A stretch of DNA of 64,000 nucleotides from an uncultured Paracoccaceae bacterium (GCA_947498645.1 CANMKS010000001.1:1960032-2024031); one strand, 5' to 3'; positions 34,195 through 43,770 are shown, numbered from the stretch's first letter. The notes: generated by a model not told the origin, from the sequence alone. Numbers and translations: made by a program.

Positions 34195-34833
34195 TCATTT
34201 TGCCCATGCCAAGGGGGCGGACAAGGATACCGCTGCGTAATCCACCCGCAACACCCGGCGCGCAGATGGTTTGCTTGCAGGCAGCGAACGGTGCAGTGTC
34301 AACATATCCATAGTCAGAACATCTCCGCGTTGCGCCTGACAAACATGACCGGGATAGCGCTGCGCCTCTGCCGCGGCACTCTCGGTGTCAACTTTTCCCG
34401 CCTGATGGCTGCCTATCGCGATTTCCATCGCCCCACCATCACGATCACAGTCATCCAGATGCACGCGTACAAATAGCATCTGCTGCAACAAGGACACTGG
34501 CGGCTCGCAATGCCAGACACCATCCTTGCGGGTCCAGTTGTCATAACCGCTGACGTCATGTCTTTCCGCGACCGCGATCACCCTGTCCTGATGCCAGGGC
34601 AGCGCCCAGTTGGACTGGGCGGTCTTGTCAAACGCCACAAGCCGCACAGGTGCCATATCGGGCACGACGTGTTGGACGCAGGCATCGACAGGGCGCAAGG
34701 CCGTGAGGATCGCGTGGCCAAGCTCGATACGCCGGCCGGGTTTGGCATTCACCGCGCTGACGCTGTCCAGCGCCGCAAGCTCCTGTTCGGTCAATACGCC
34801 ACGCCGCCACGACACGCCGTCAAATCGGGTCAT
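34195..34833 (-). CDS. phytanoyl-CoA dioxygenase (PhyH)-like protein
   Basis: 212 aa from ATG 34833, chosen over 34842 because AGGATGGG gives better ribosome spacing. The non-haem iron facial triad is visible: His and Asp in PWHQDRVI and the distal His in LTLHRSLPASKPSARRVLRVDY, where the following Arg would hold 2-oxoglutarate. The middle part has VHLDDCDRDGGAMEIAIGSH, a PhyH hallmark. It is a 2-oxoglutarate-dependent oxygenase of unknown substrate. The gene lies 10 nt after meaB on the same strand, so they are probably cotranscribed. Confidence 0.82.
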   Translation of the reverse strand: MTRFDGVSWRRGVLTEQELAALDSVSAVNAKPGRRIELGHAILTALRPVDACVQHVVPDMAPVRLVAFDKTAQSNWALPWHQDRVIAVAERHDVSGYDNWTRKDGVWHCEPPVSLLQQMLFVRVHLDDCDRDGGAMEIAIGSHQAGKVDTESAAAEAQRYPGHVCQAQRGDVLTMDMLTLHRSLPASKPSARRVLRVDYAAVSLSAPLAWAK

Positions 34834-34843
34834 TGCACCCATC

Positions 34844-35839
34844 CTACTGCAATCGGCGCCGGATCGGGTCCAGGACCTCTGCCGCAGCAAGCGTCGGGGT
34901 TTTCAGACCTGCCGCGACAGCAGCCTCTGCCTGCTGCAACCGTGCCACATGGTCCGGGTCATCCTGTAACAGTTGCAGCAATCCATGGCGCACATCCTCG
35001 GCAAACCAATAACGGGCCTGTTCCTGCCGGGTCTGCGCCCAGATGCCCGCATTCTGGCGCCATGTGGCCAATGTTGCCATCTCCTCCCAGGCGGTTTGCA
35101 GACCTTCCGTCTCCAGCGCTGAAATCGTCAGCGCCTTGGGAAACCCCTGAGGGTCCTGCATCCGCTTGCGCAGCAACCGCAAGGCACCGGCATAATCGGC
35201 ACAGGTCCGGGTGGCTTGTGCCTTGAGGTCACCATCGGCCTTGTTCACAAGGATCAGATCAGCCATTTCCATGATGCCGCGCTTGACCCCTTGCAACTCA
35301 TCCCCGCCCGCAGGGGCCAGCAGCAACACAAAAAGGTCGGCCATCTGCGCCACCACAGTCTCGGACTGGCCAACGCCGACCGTCTCGATCAGCACCACGT
35401 CAAACCCTGCCGCCTCACACAATGCGACTGCCTCGCGCGTGCGCCGGGCCACACCACCCAATTGGGTCTGACTGGGCGAGGGGCGGATAAAGGCGTTGGG
35501 ATCGCGCGCCAGCTGGTCCATGCGTGTCTTGTCGCCCAGAATGGAGCCACCGGAACGCGCCGAGGAGGGATCAACCGCCAACACCGCCACCCGCTTGCCC
35601 ATGCCTGTCAGCATCAGCCCGAAACTTTCGATAAAGGTCGACTTGCCCACACCGGGCGTGCCCGACAGGCCAATGCGCAGGGCCTCTTTGGTGCGGTCCA
35701 GCGCGCCGAGCAGCGCCAATGCCTCTTCGCGGTGGTCGGCACGCCCGCTTTCGACCAATGTGATCGCACGGGCCAGGGCGCGGCGGTCGCCTGTTTGCAC
35801 TTTGGCCGCAAGGGCAGGGATGTCAGTGGTCTTGTTCAT
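34844..35839 (-). CDS. meaB: methylmalonyl-CoA mutase-associated GTPase MeaB
   Basis: 331 aa. G1 P-loop [18 protein letters not shown], followed by [22 protein letters not shown] and the switch segment [19 protein letters not shown], then NKAD (guanine specificity). MeaB protects and reloads adenosylcobalamin-dependent methylmalonyl-CoA mutase. It fits with propionyl-CoA metabolism signalled by prpE elsewhere in the window; the mutase itself is not in the window. Confidence 0.93.
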   Translation of the reverse strand: MNKTTDIPALAAKVQTGDRRALARAITLVESGRADHREEALALLGALDRTKEALRIGLSGTPGVGKSTFIESFGLMLTGMGKRVAVLAVDPSSARSGGSILGDKTRMDQLARDPNAFIRPSPSQTQLGGVARRTREAVALCEAAGFDVVLIETVGVGQSETVVAQMADLFVLLLAPAGGDELQGVKRGIMEMADLILVNKADGDLKAQATRTCADYAGALRLLRKRMQDPQGFPKALTISALETEGLQTAWEEMATLATWRQNAGIWAQTRQEQARYWFAEDVRHGLLQLLQDDPDHVARLQQAEAAVAAGLKTPTLAAAEVLDPIRRRLQ

Positions 35840-35883
35840 GCCCCTTTCTTATCTGGCCGCAGGGAAAGGTCCAGCCCCGCCGG

Positions 35884-36555
35884 TCAGACAAGCCCGGCAA
35901 CCCATTCGGGGACGACCACTGTTGCCGGGCCGATCAGGTGATCGTCAAAGGCATTGGCCTGCGCCGAAGGGGCAAGGTTGATTTCCAACGTGCGGCCTTG
36001 GGCAATCTCCACCAAACCAGCCGCCGGATAGACCTCGGCAGCGGTGCCGATAGCCACAAAAAGATCGGCTTTGCTGACGGTTTCGGCAATCTGGTCCATA
36101 TGATAGGGGATCTCGCCAAACCAGACGATATCAGGGCGGGTGGCGCGGGCCGCACAATCCGGGCAGGGGTCATCCGCAGCCATCACCAAAGGGGCCGCCC
36201 AGGTTGCGCGACAAACGGCACAGGTGGCCCGCGTCAGGGAGCCATGCATATGGATGACGGCCTGTGATCCGGCGCGTTCATGCAGATCGTCGACATTCTG
36301 GGTGATCAGGGTCACGTCATGCGCACCGTTCTCCAGCCGGGCCAGCGCTTCATGGGCGGCATTGGGCGTGGCCTGCACACAATTGGCGCGGCGGGCGTTG
36401 TAGAAATCATGCACCAGCGCCGGATTGCGGGCAAAGCCCTGCGGTGTTGCGACCTCGTCCAGATCGTATCTGGTCCACAACCCGTCCTTGTCGCGAAACG
36501 TGCCAAGCCCGCTTTCAGCCGACACACCGGCCCCTGTCAAAATCGCGATTTTCAT
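35884..36555 (-). CDS. cobB: NAD-dependent sirtuin deacylase
   Basis: 223 aa. GAGVSAESGLGTFR binds NAD; QNVDDLHERAG and the catalytic His in IHMHGS are present; two Cys pairs (CAVC, CPDC) bind zinc. Tyr52 and Arg55 in HDFYNARR match the pair that in E. coli CobB and human SIRT5 accepts succinyl- and malonyl-lysine, so desuccinylase activity is predicted in addition to deacetylation. Confidence 0.92.
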   Translation of the reverse strand: MKIAILTGAGVSAESGLGTFRDKDGLWTRYDLDEVATPQGFARNPALVHDFYNARRANCVQATPNAAHEALARLENGAHDVTLITQNVDDLHERAGSQAVIHMHGSLTRATCAVCRATWAAPLVMAADDPCPDCAARATRPDIVWFGEIPYHMDQIAETVSKADLFVAIGTAAEVYPAAGLVEIAQGRTLEINLAPSAQANAFDDHLIGPATVVVPEWVAGLV

Positions 36556-36654
36556 GGGGGCAAGTCTGGTGGAGCTTCGGGGGGCAAGGCAAGACAGAAT
36601 AGCCTCAATGCCGATGGTTTGCTATCATCGCCGCAACAACAGGGAGGAAAGACC

Positions 36655-37086
36655 ATGACCAGGACACCCATTCACCTGTGGATCGTCGGGATCGTGTCGC
36701 TTTTGTGGAATGCGGGCGGTGCGATGGATTATCTGATGACGCGGATGAACAGCGCGGACTACCTCGCCGCCCAACCCGAGGCGCGGCTGATGTTGCTGGA
36801 GCAGGCGCCGCTGTGGTTTGACTTTACATGGGCCATCGGCGTTTGGCTTTCGGTCATTGGATCGGTGCTGTTGCTGCTGCGGTCACGCTTTGCGAGTGCC
36901 GCCTTTGGGCTGTCACTGCTTGGGTTGATCGGATCATCTGTCTATACCTACCTGATCGCCGATGGGGGCAACATGACGGCGGCGGCGGGGATGGGCGCTG
37001 TGATCTTCAGCATTGCAATCCCGATCATTCTGATTGGGTTGTGGCTCTATGCCCGCGCGATGACACGCAAAGGGGTGTTGCGCTGA
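36655..37086 (+). CDS. hypothetical four-helix membrane protein
   Basis: 143 aa from ATG 36655, preceded by AGGGAGGAAAGACC; the frame is open for 375 nt upstream but that part is antisense to the sirtuin gene. Four hydrophobic segments (about residues 7-28, 57-78, 84-105, 114-136). Resembles small sugar-transporter-annotated membrane proteins of Proteobacteria; no function is known. It overlaps the following phosphatase gene by 4 nt. Confidence 0.78.
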   Translation: MTRTPIHLWIVGIVSLLWNAGGAMDYLMTRMNSADYLAAQPEARLMLLEQAPLWFDFTWAIGVWLSVIGSVLLLLRSRFASAAFGLSLLGLIGSSVYTYLIADGGNMTAAAGMGAVIFSIAIPIILIGLWLYARAMTRKGVLR

Positions 37087-37514
37087 AACGCATCGTTTTT
37101 GTCTGTCTGGGAAACATCTGCCGCTCGCCTGCCGCAGAAGGGATGATGCGGGCGCTTGCCCCTGATCTGACGCTGGACAGTGCCGGAACCGGGGGCTGGC
37201 ATGTGGGTGATCCGCCCTACGGGCCGATGCAGGCGGCGGCACAGGCGCGGGGGATCGATCTGAGTGATCTGCGCGCCCGCCAGTTCACGGCGGCTGATTT
37301 CGCGGCCTTTGATCTGATTGTCGCGATGGATCGCCAGAACCTTGCCGATATCGAAAGGTTACGGCCTGCGGGCAATGACACAGCCGTCAGGTTGATGGCG
37401 GATGCAGATGTGCCCGACCCTTACTATACCCGCGACTTTGACGGCGCGCTGGACATGATCGAGGGGGCGGCTAGGCGTCTACTGGCTGACATATCTGGGT
37501 CGCCAGCTCGGTAA
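37083..37514 (+). CDS. low-molecular-weight protein tyrosine phosphatase
   Basis: 143 aa. Catalytic loop VCLGNICRSPAAEG (C-x5-R-S) near the N-terminus and general acid Asp in VPDPYYTRDFDGAL. The likely start is the CTG at 37083, overlapping the upstream stop (CTGA), because no ATG, GTG or TTG lies nearby in frame and family members begin right before this strand. GGGG lies about 6 nt upstream. The 3' end overlaps the convergent small lipoprotein gene by 44 nt. Confidence 0.85.
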   Translation: MKRIVFVCLGNICRSPAAEGMMRALAPDLTLDSAGTGGWHVGDPPYGPMQAAAQARGIDLSDLRARQFTAADFAAFDLIVAMDRQNLADIERLRPAGNDTAVRLMADADVPDPYYTRDFDGALDMIEGAARRLLADISGSPAR

Positions 37515-37797
37515 AGGCCTTGTAGCGATCCCAAAAACGTTCATCACTGCGGCGGTCTGACTGGCGGGTGTCCTGTGCCAACTGAGGGTCAGAAAAGAAG
37601 GCCGCGGCGCGCGCCCGATCCCCGTTTGAGAGCGACTGATTGGCCACCTGCTGCACGCAGGAACATAAGGCGGGCGACGCCGCGCGGCGATCCGCCTCAA
37701 GACAGGCCCGCGAAATATCACCGGTCGCACCACGGGAACCACCACCACAGGCCGCGACTGAGGCCACAGCCCCGATCATCAAGAAATACCGCATCAC
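37471..37797 (-). CDS. small Cys-containing lipoprotein
   Basis: 108 aa (or 107, from the second Met). Lipobox VAAC at residues 14-17. The mature part is Arg-rich with three further Cys (SRACLEAD, LCSCVQQVAN) and Cys near the end. It resembles small Rhodobacterales proteins often labelled arginine transporter, without evidence for transport. It overlaps the phosphatase gene convergently. Confidence 0.66.
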   Translation of the reverse strand: MMRYFLMIGAVASVAACGGGSRGATGDISRACLEADRRAASPALCSCVQQVANQSLSNGDRARAAAFFSDPQLAQDTRQSDRRSDERFWDRYKAFTELATQICQPVDA

Positions 37798-38036
37798 ATC
37801 GTCCTCTGCCCGGCCTCCGGGTTGTTCCCGGATGGTCCAATAAGGTTATGCCCCACCCAAGAAGTATGACGATGACGTCGAGGTGATGCAATGGCTTGGT
37901 CGGCATTTCCAACCTCTGCCAACATTCGGAAAAAGGGTGATCATGGGCTGGATTTCAATCAGAATGGCTTGTTTTATCGCCCATAGGTTGTTCAAGTACT
38001 GCCAATATTTGATTTAAGTACGGGAGATTGCTCAAA
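37798..38036. other. 239-bp spacer with promoter region
   Basis: No gene seen. The part next to 38000 is AT-rich and should drive the large secreted protein gene; no recognisable operator. Confidence 0.3.
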
Positions 38037-39617
38037 GTGCGCCTATTGATACTCACCACAGTCTTGATCTTCAATTTTTCGATGGCTTTTGGACAAACTA
38101 CCGTCGACCAACTGCGCGAGTGGGCATTGGCTGGCGATTTCGAACAGATCGAGCGGCGTCTTTCATTGGCGCATATGCAAAATGTGCGTGGCGAAATCAG
38201 CTATGACGCGCTGCGCCAGATGGTCGACGGTGTCGCGGTCACGCATCCCGACATTGTAAAAACCGTTGATGCTTGGCTTTTGGCCTTGCCGCAATCACCC
38301 TATGCGAATTCCGTCCGGGCAAGGCAGCTATTCAGCGCGTCTTGGGGATGGAGGGGGGACGGGTTTGCCCGTGACACAAACCGAGACGCGGCCGTTGCGT
38401 TCAGCCAAGCACAATACCGGGCCATGGAGCATGCAGTTGTTGCCTATGAGCAGGCACCTGACTTTGTGCCCGCCTCCGACATGATCCTGTTATTGCAACC
38501 GACGACTAGCTATTTCTCGCGTTACGTTTTCCTAGGCATTTTGTCCGACATCATGGAACGCACGCCAAATGTCCGTTCATTGCGAAATGCGCGTTTCTTT
38601 ACAGTCCGCGGCTGGAGGGGACGTGGCGCAAGCGACATAAATTTGATTTGCGAGACACACGCAGACAGTATCCCCGACGAGAGTTTTGATGTGGATATCT
38701 GCAAAGTCTTGTTTGTCGGAAACAGAGCCCCACGCGAGGTTCAGGCGAGCGGGTTGGACAGCTTGGGAGACCGATATCATCCATCGCTCGACTATCAACG
38801 TGCGTGGTACATCACCAATGCCTTTGACCGGCCACGTACCGATGCAGAAAGGCAGGTCATTCACGACTATTTGCAAGGTGATGGGAACGAAAAAGTCGAA
38901 ATCGCAGAGCGGTACATGCGAAGCTTCCCTCGAACGGCAGAAATGGAAGCCGTACTCGTAGATGTGGCGATTGAAGCAAAAGAGCAGGCAAGAGATACGC
39001 TTGTCCATGATCCCTACAACATTGACGCCATCGAGACGGTGCTGCTGAGGGGCCTGCTGCTTTCGACAATTGACTTTGACTTTCAACGCGACGTTCGCAG
39101 AGAAAACACCGAAATCCTGAATGCCCGACTTGCCGTTGCCCGACCTTTTGATTCAGATGTTTGGCTCAATATCGCCCACGGCTACAGCGGTAACTACGAA
39201 TATGCAAAAGAAGGGCGCGCCATGCCATTCTATCAGAACGCCATTTTCTATAGTGATCACGAACCATGGGTCATTGAAGCAACACAGTTTCATATGATGG
39301 ATCTGTTGGGCTACGCCCACTATGAGCGCAATCCAAGCGACCCCGTGATCAAGATAACCAGTGATTTACCACAGGACGTCGTTTGTGAATTTGTGCGTTT
39401 GGACAGGATACTGAACCATCAATGCCGTAGTGTAGGTGAAAAGTACGGAAGCTGCCCTTCGATCCAGGAAATACAGCCAGACTACTCCCGTTTCGTCTCA
39501 GAGGCGAATGCGACGGGGTTATGCTCTGCTGTCATCAGTAGCTCTATTGCTGATCTCAAGTATCAACCCACGCAAGTTTTGCTTGAGCGGCTGGCACAGC
39601 CCCTTGATTGGGACTGA
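38037..39617 (+). CDS. large secreted hypothetical protein, DUF4034-like
   Basis: 526 aa from GTG 38037 (GGGAG 11 nt upstream); a TTG at 38028 sits too close to that site. Signal peptide RLLILTTVLIFNFSMAFGQ. The region VDQLREWALAGDFEQIERRL through LPQSPYANSVRARQLFSASWGWRGDG resembles DUF4034 helical-repeat proteins, where a small residue pattern surrounds a P-x-S-x-A and W-x-x-RG element. Eight or so Cys occur mainly in the last 120 residues and could form disulfides. Codon use is more AT-rich than the neighbours. Exported, function unknown; the domain name is from memory of the pattern. Confidence 0.68.
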   Translation: MRLLILTTVLIFNFSMAFGQTTVDQLREWALAGDFEQIERRLSLAHMQNVRGEISYDALRQMVDGVAVTHPDIVKTVDAWLLALPQSPYANSVRARQLFSASWGWRGDGFARDTNRDAAVAFSQAQYRAMEHAVVAYEQAPDFVPASDMILLLQPTTSYFSRYVFLGILSDIMERTPNVRSLRNARFFTVRGWRGRGASDINLICETHADSIPDESFDVDICKVLFVGNRAPREVQASGLDSLGDRYHPSLDYQRAWYITNAFDRPRTDAERQVIHDYLQGDGNEKVEIAERYMRSFPRTAEMEAVLVDVAIEAKEQARDTLVHDPYNIDAIETVLLRGLLLSTIDFDFQRDVRRENTEILNARLAVARPFDSDVWLNIAHGYSGNYEYAKEGRAMPFYQNAIFYSDHEPWVIEATQFHMMDLLGYAHYERNPSDPVIKITSDLPQDVVCEFVRLDRILNHQCRSVGEKYGSCPSIQEIQPDYSRFVSEANATGLCSAVISSSIADLKYQPTQVLLERLAQPLDWD

Positions 39618-39768
39618 AGCCGGTAGGAGGTGAAGCGCAGAGCGCCACCCATTGATTGTTTCGTTTTGGGCGTGGTTACTGCGATTGATGTGTCTTGAAA
39701 AAACCGGACAGGGATACCGCCACACCATCCCACTTGACCGCCCCCCAAAACCCCCTCATATCCCTGCT

Positions 39769-41568
39769 ATGACAGACCTATCGCACATCCGTAATTTCTC
39801 TATCGTCGCCCATATCGACCACGGGAAATCGACCCTCGCTGACCGCCTCATCCAGTCCACCAACACGGTGGCTGACCGGGATATGAAGGCGCAGCTTCTT
39901 GACAGCATGGATATCGAGCGGGAACGCGGGATCACCATCAAAGCGAACACCGTGCGCATCGACTACACAGCCGATAATGGTGAGGCTTATGTGCTTAACC
40001 TGATCGACACGCCCGGCCACGTCGATTTCGCCTATGAGGTGTCGCGGTCGATGCGCGCCGTCGAAGGGTCATTGCTGGTGGTTGACAGCACCCAGGGGGT
40101 CGAGGCGCAGACGCTTGCCAATGTCTACCAAGCCATTGATGCCGATCATGAAATCGTGCCGGTGCTGAACAAGATCGACCTGCCGGCCGCGGAATGTGAC
40201 CGGGTGGCGGAGCAAATCGAGGATGTGATCGGGATCGACGCCTCCGGCGCCATTCGGGTCAGCGCCAAAACAGGGGTCGGGATCCATGACACGCTTGAGG
40301 CCATCGTCAACCTGCTGCCCGCACCCAAAGGCGACCGGGATGCACCGCTCAAGGCGATGCTGGTGGATAGCTGGTACGACAGCTACCTCGGGGTGATCGT
40401 TCTGGTGCGTGTCATCGACGGCGTGATGAAGAAAAACGACCGCGTCAAATTCATGTCCAACGGCACGGTGCACGGGATCGACAAGATCGGGGTGTTCCGG
40501 CCCCAAATGCAGGACGTGGCCGAACTGGGACCGGGCGAGATCGGGTTTATCACCGCCTCGATCAAACAGGTGCGTGACACGCGGGTGGGCGACACGATCA
40601 CATCCGAACGCAAAGGAACCGAGGTGGCGCTGCCCGGCTTTAAGCCCGCGCAGCCGGTGGTGTTCTGCGGGCTGTTCCCCGTAGACAGTTCCGAATTCGA
40701 GGATCTGCGCGACGCCATCGACAAACTGGCACTGAACGACGCCTCTTTCAGTAACGAGATGGAGACATCAGCCGCACTTGGCTTTGGCTTCCGCTGTGGT
40801 TTCCTGGGGCTCTTGCACCTTGAAGTGATCCGCGACCGGATTGAGCGGGAATACAACATCGAGTTGATCACGACCGCGCCCTCGGTTGTCTATCACGTCT
40901 ATATGCGCGACGGCGAAATGATCGACCTGCACAACCCCGCCGACATGCCCGACCTGACCCATGTGGACCACCTGGAAGAACCGCGGATCAAGGCGACGAT
41001 CCTTGTGCCGGATGAGTATCTGGGTGACGTGCTGAAACTCTGCCAGGACCGGCGCGGCGTACAGCTTGACCTGACCTATGCCGGGTCGCGGGCAATGGTG
41101 GTGTACGACCTGCCCCTGAACGAGGTGGTGTTTGACTTCTACGACCGCCTGAAATCTGTCACCAAGGGCTATGCGAGTTTTGACTATCAGATGACGGGCT
41201 ATCAGCAGGATAATCTGGTAAAAATGTCGGTGCTGGTGAACGACGAACCGGTTGATGCGCTGTCGATGATGGTACACCGCGACCGGGCCGAAATGCGGGG
41301 CCGGGCGATGGTCGAAAAGCTCAAAGACCTGATCCCGCGCCACATGTTCAAAATCCCGATCCAGGCGGCGATTGGCGGCAAAGTGATCGCCCGCGAGACG
41401 CTCTCAGCGTTGCGCAAAGACGTGACGGCCAAATGCTACGGCGGGGACGCCACGCGGAAACGCAAGCTGCTGGACAAGCAGAAGGCGGGGAAGAAGAAGA
41501 TGCGGCAGTTCGGGAAAGTTGATATACCACAGGAGGCGTTCATTTCCGCTCTTAAAATGGACAGCTAA
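39769..41568 (+). CDS. lepA: elongation factor 4 (LepA)
   Basis: 599 aa, the canonical length. GTPase motifs [29 protein letters not shown] and NKIDLP are present; the C-terminal [20 protein letters not shown] is the LepA signature that binds tRNA/rRNA. Start ATG 39769; no convincing Shine-Dalgarno sequence precedes it (CCCTCATATCCCTGCT), although the frame is open upstream. Ribosome-bound back-translocase used under stress. Confidence 0.97.
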   Translation: MTDLSHIRNFSIVAHIDHGKSTLADRLIQSTNTVADRDMKAQLLDSMDIERERGITIKANTVRIDYTADNGEAYVLNLIDTPGHVDFAYEVSRSMRAVEGSLLVVDSTQGVEAQTLANVYQAIDADHEIVPVLNKIDLPAAECDRVAEQIEDVIGIDASGAIRVSAKTGVGIHDTLEAIVNLLPAPKGDRDAPLKAMLVDSWYDSYLGVIVLVRVIDGVMKKNDRVKFMSNGTVHGIDKIGVFRPQMQDVAELGPGEIGFITASIKQVRDTRVGDTITSERKGTEVALPGFKPAQPVVFCGLFPVDSSEFEDLRDAIDKLALNDASFSNEMETSAALGFGFRCGFLGLLHLEVIRDRIEREYNIELITTAPSVVYHVYMRDGEMIDLHNPADMPDLTHVDHLEEPRIKATILVPDEYLGDVLKLCQDRRGVQLDLTYAGSRAMVVYDLPLNEVVFDFYDRLKSVTKGYASFDYQMTGYQQDNLVKMSVLVNDEPVDALSMMVHRDRAEMRGRAMVEKLKDLIPRHMFKIPIQAAIGGKVIARETLSALRKDVTAKCYGGDATRKRKLLDKQKAGKKKMRQFGKVDIPQEAFISALKMDS

Positions 41569-41659
41569 GCTGGTCATTTTGGGAGCGTGTGCGGGGAAGC
41601 GATAGGCGGCCGCACCGGGTGGCGGTTTGGCGCGCCTTGGTTATGAAGGTGGGCGATGA

Positions 41660-42391
41660 CTAGCCAAAGAGGTCGGGTTGTGCATCGTCAGAGTATCGAT
41701 CATCGTCCGATGTGTCCTTTTCAGGCTTGATATTTGGGTCCGCTTCAAGAATTGCTTTCGCTTTGTTATATCCATCAACAAATGTCTCTAACATTTCACG
41801 CTTACGCGAATTGCTCAATCTAGGTACATCTGCTGCATTCAAGGTGTCCAGCGTGCGAGCGCTTTTTGAATCATTCGCACTAAAATCCAGAATCTCAAAT
41901 ACAATATCATCAAAGTCGGGATCGTCCTCCAGAACCTCATGCACAAGCGTGGTGAACAATGACAAATTTTCATCACGAAGAGGATTGACCCTCCAAAAAC
42001 TAAACCAAGGAAAGTGCAGACGCCCACCGACACCGTAAATCAACGGTGGAGTAAAAGGCACACTAAGATCTTGTCCAAACGAGTACATTCTTGAACTAAC
42101 CGGATTCACAAAGTCCGGAGATACATTTTGGAAATGGTCGTGTATTAGTGGGACAATTTCTAGAAAGTTCTTTCGGACGAGTTCTCGTTTCTCTTTTCGC
42201 CGAATTCCCTCCATCACTTCTTCTAAGGGTTGTTTGAAGTGCAAAAGATCAAATGCAGCTGAATAAACGCTATTATAATTAAACATCGGCGGATTTTTCA
42301 CTAGCCTAACCAAGTCACGGCTAATGACCCCACTGTCGTTTTTCCAATTTCGAGACAGATGCTGAAGTGACGGAACTCTTAGCTTAGCCAT
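41660..42391 (-). CDS. unknown protein paired with Panacea-domain antitoxin candidate
   Basis: 243 aa, no recognised fold. No signal peptide or membrane segment. The middle contains FHFKQPLEEVMEGIRRKEKRELVRKN-like charged helices and an aromatic stretch (RLHFPWFSFWRVNPLRDENL); the C-terminal 35 residues are highly acidic and end in QPDLFG. The DNA is clearly more AT-rich than lepA or the PhnA gene around it. It follows the Panacea gene by 2 nt on the same strand, the arrangement of Panacea-type toxin-antitoxin pairs, so it may be the toxin or effector. That role is inference from position only. Confidence 0.6.
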   Translation of the reverse strand: MAKLRVPSLQHLSRNWKNDSGVISRDLVRLVKNPPMFNYNSVYSAAFDLLHFKQPLEEVMEGIRRKEKRELVRKNFLEIVPLIHDHFQNVSPDFVNPVSSRMYSFGQDLSVPFTPPLIYGVGGRLHFPWFSFWRVNPLRDENLSLFTTLVHEVLEDDPDFDDIVFEILDFSANDSKSARTLDTLNAADVPRLSNSRKREMLETFVDGYNKAKAILEADPNIKPEKDTSDDDRYSDDAQPDLFG

Positions 42392-42393
42392 AC

Positions 42394-42894
42394 TTATTGA
42401 ATCCTATGAGACGGGTCAGCCTTGGAGTAAAAGTCCAAGATACTATCGTCTTGAATTTTCATTCCTGGATTTACCTTTCCGTCATAATGCCAAACCTTGT
42501 CCCATGGGCCGCCACTTTCGTGGCTCAATTCCACCAAGTCCCACGGCTGTAACTTCCCATAAAACGATACTACTCGCTCCACCCGATCTTTAACATGGTC
42601 AGGGAGGTCAACGGTTACAACCTTTTGGGTTCCGTCAAATGGATCCAACTTAGTTGCTCTTGATGTAATAGGGTTAGCTTCGAAGTTGCGAAATTGACGA
42701 TAAATATACTGCAATACCGGGCCGTGCTGCCACGCTTCAAACTGATGCTTTACAAGAGGCTCACCCTCTTCGACCAAGTTCCAAGCATGACAAAAAAACA
42801 GGATTTTTTGGAGCACCAAATTGCTCATAGGAATCCGCTCTTTTTCTGCGCAATCAAGAATTAAGTTTGCGACCGCTCTTCCATCGTAGGGCAT
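42394..42894 (-). CDS. Panacea-domain (DUF4065, SocA/GepA-like) protein, candidate antitoxin
   Basis: 166 aa. The start PYDGRAVANLILDCAEKERI, the segment MSNLVLQKILFFCHAWNLVEEGEPLVKHQFEAWQHGPV, and YIYRQF are the signature of the Panacea domain (DUF4065), known as a promiscuous antitoxin fold (SocA) and as the phage-associated GepA family. Here it stands 5' of an unrecognised 243-aa gene with a 2-nt gap. AT-rich composition and placement between housekeeping genes suggest an acquired module. Confidence 0.8.
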   Translation of the reverse strand: MPYDGRAVANLILDCAEKERIPMSNLVLQKILFFCHAWNLVEEGEPLVKHQFEAWQHGPVLQYIYRQFRNFEANPITSRATKLDPFDGTQKVVTVDLPDHVKDRVERVVSFYGKLQPWDLVELSHESGGPWDKVWHYDGKVNPGMKIQDDSILDFYSKADPSHRIQ

Positions 42895-43037
42895 GGTGTA
42901 TCTCTAGATTGTTCTTACTTTGTTCTATCGGTGTTGTTCAGTCATGTCAATGATGGGTTATGTTCTGGTATCGCCTCGTCAAATTGGGTCGCGCCCCCAC
43001 CTTCCATCTCCCACCAAACCCGCCTACACCTCGCCCC

Positions 43038-43544
43038 ATGCCATGCCCCCTTTGCACCACGCCTGACGTTCCGTCGACCTCTCATCTTGTCTCTGGTGGG
43101 CCTGCGGATGCTGCGGTCACGATTTGTATCACCTGTGCTGATGCCCTAGACGCCCCTGCGGGCGATCATTTTCGCGTGCTGGCGTCCACCATGTGGTCGG
43201 ATGACAGGGCGGTGCAGGTGCTTGCCGCGCGCACGCTGGCCAAGCTCGACACCCCTTGGGCGCGTGATTTGTTTGATCAGCTTTATCTGGATGACGACAC
43301 GCAGGCCTGGGCCGATAATGTGGCCGCTGTGACCGCCCACAAAGATGCCCACGGTGCGCCGCTACAGGCCGGCGATACGGTTGTTTTGATCAAGGACTTG
43401 CCGGTCAAAGGTGCAGGCTTTACCGCCAAGCGCGGGACGGCTGTGCGCGGCATCACATTGGTCCCCGATAACGCGGCCCATATCGAAGGCCGCGTGGAGG
43501 GTCAGCGCATTGTCATTCTGACCGAATTTGTAAAGCGCAAGTAG
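43038..43544 (+). CDS. PhnA/YjdM-like zinc-ribbon protein
   Basis: 168 aa from ATG 43038; an upstream in-frame ATG at 42960 adds a Pro-rich leader and is less likely. An N-terminal zinc ribbon has CPLC and CITC pairs, and the C-terminal PhnA domain is visible (GDTVVLIKDLPVKGAGFTAKRGTAVRGI and VEGQRIVILTEFVKRK). PhnA proteins are named from an E. coli phosphonate locus but their role is unclear. Confidence 0.8.
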   Translation: MPCPLCTTPDVPSTSHLVSGGPADAAVTICITCADALDAPAGDHFRVLASTMWSDDRAVQVLAARTLAKLDTPWARDLFDQLYLDDDTQAWADNVAAVTAHKDAHGAPLQAGDTVVLIKDLPVKGAGFTAKRGTAVRGITLVPDNAAHIEGRVEGQRIVILTEFVKRK

Positions 43545-43547
43545 TGT

Positions 43548-43661
43548 CTACAGCGCGTTGTCGATCGCTTGCCCGGCGTTCGAGATATCACGCCCGACCC
43601 CTTGCACGGTTTCACAGGCGGACAGGCCAAGGACAGTCAGGACAAGGGCGATACGGATCAT
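43548..43661 (-). CDS. entericidin-like small lipoprotein
   Basis: 37 aa. The minus strand from ATG 43661 reads MIRIALVLTVLGLSACETV, then QGVGRDISNAGQAIDNAL and stop. Lipobox LSAC, then the ETVQGVGRDISNAGQAI tail typical of the EcnA/EcnB family, small membrane lipoproteins linked to stress-induced lysis in Enterobacteria. AGAGG precedes the ATG. It stands alone; no antidote/toxin pair is seen. Confidence 0.82.
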   Translation of the reverse strand: MIRIALVLTVLGLSACETVQGVGRDISNAGQAIDNAL

Positions 43662-43731
43662 GGGGAACCTCTTTGTTCAATCTGATGAACGCAGCCTAAC
43701 GGGCGGTGCGTGGCAGGGCAAGACGGCGGAG

Positions 43732-43743
43732 CTGTACGTACAG
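43732..43743. promoter_or_regulatory. TGTAC palindrome cluster upstream of the entericidin-like gene
   Basis: CTGTACGTACAG is a perfect 12-bp palindrome. Within the next 25 bases another TGTAC (43749-43753) and a palindrome CTGTACAG (43757-43764) follow. The cluster lies in the spacer upstream of the minus-strand entericidin-like gene and downstream of the hydrolase gene. A dyad-binding repressor or activator is plausible. Confidence 0.4.
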
Positions 43744-43770
43744 TGTATGTACGCTGTCTGTACAGGATGT

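Noticed and set aside
39618-39768. Small minus-strand open frame before lepA
   Set aside because: Its short translation shows no recognisable family and no ribosome site; possibly a remnant, but not supported.
41200-41600. CRISPR array or other tandem repeats
   Set aside because: No regularly spaced direct repeats were found here or elsewhere in the window.
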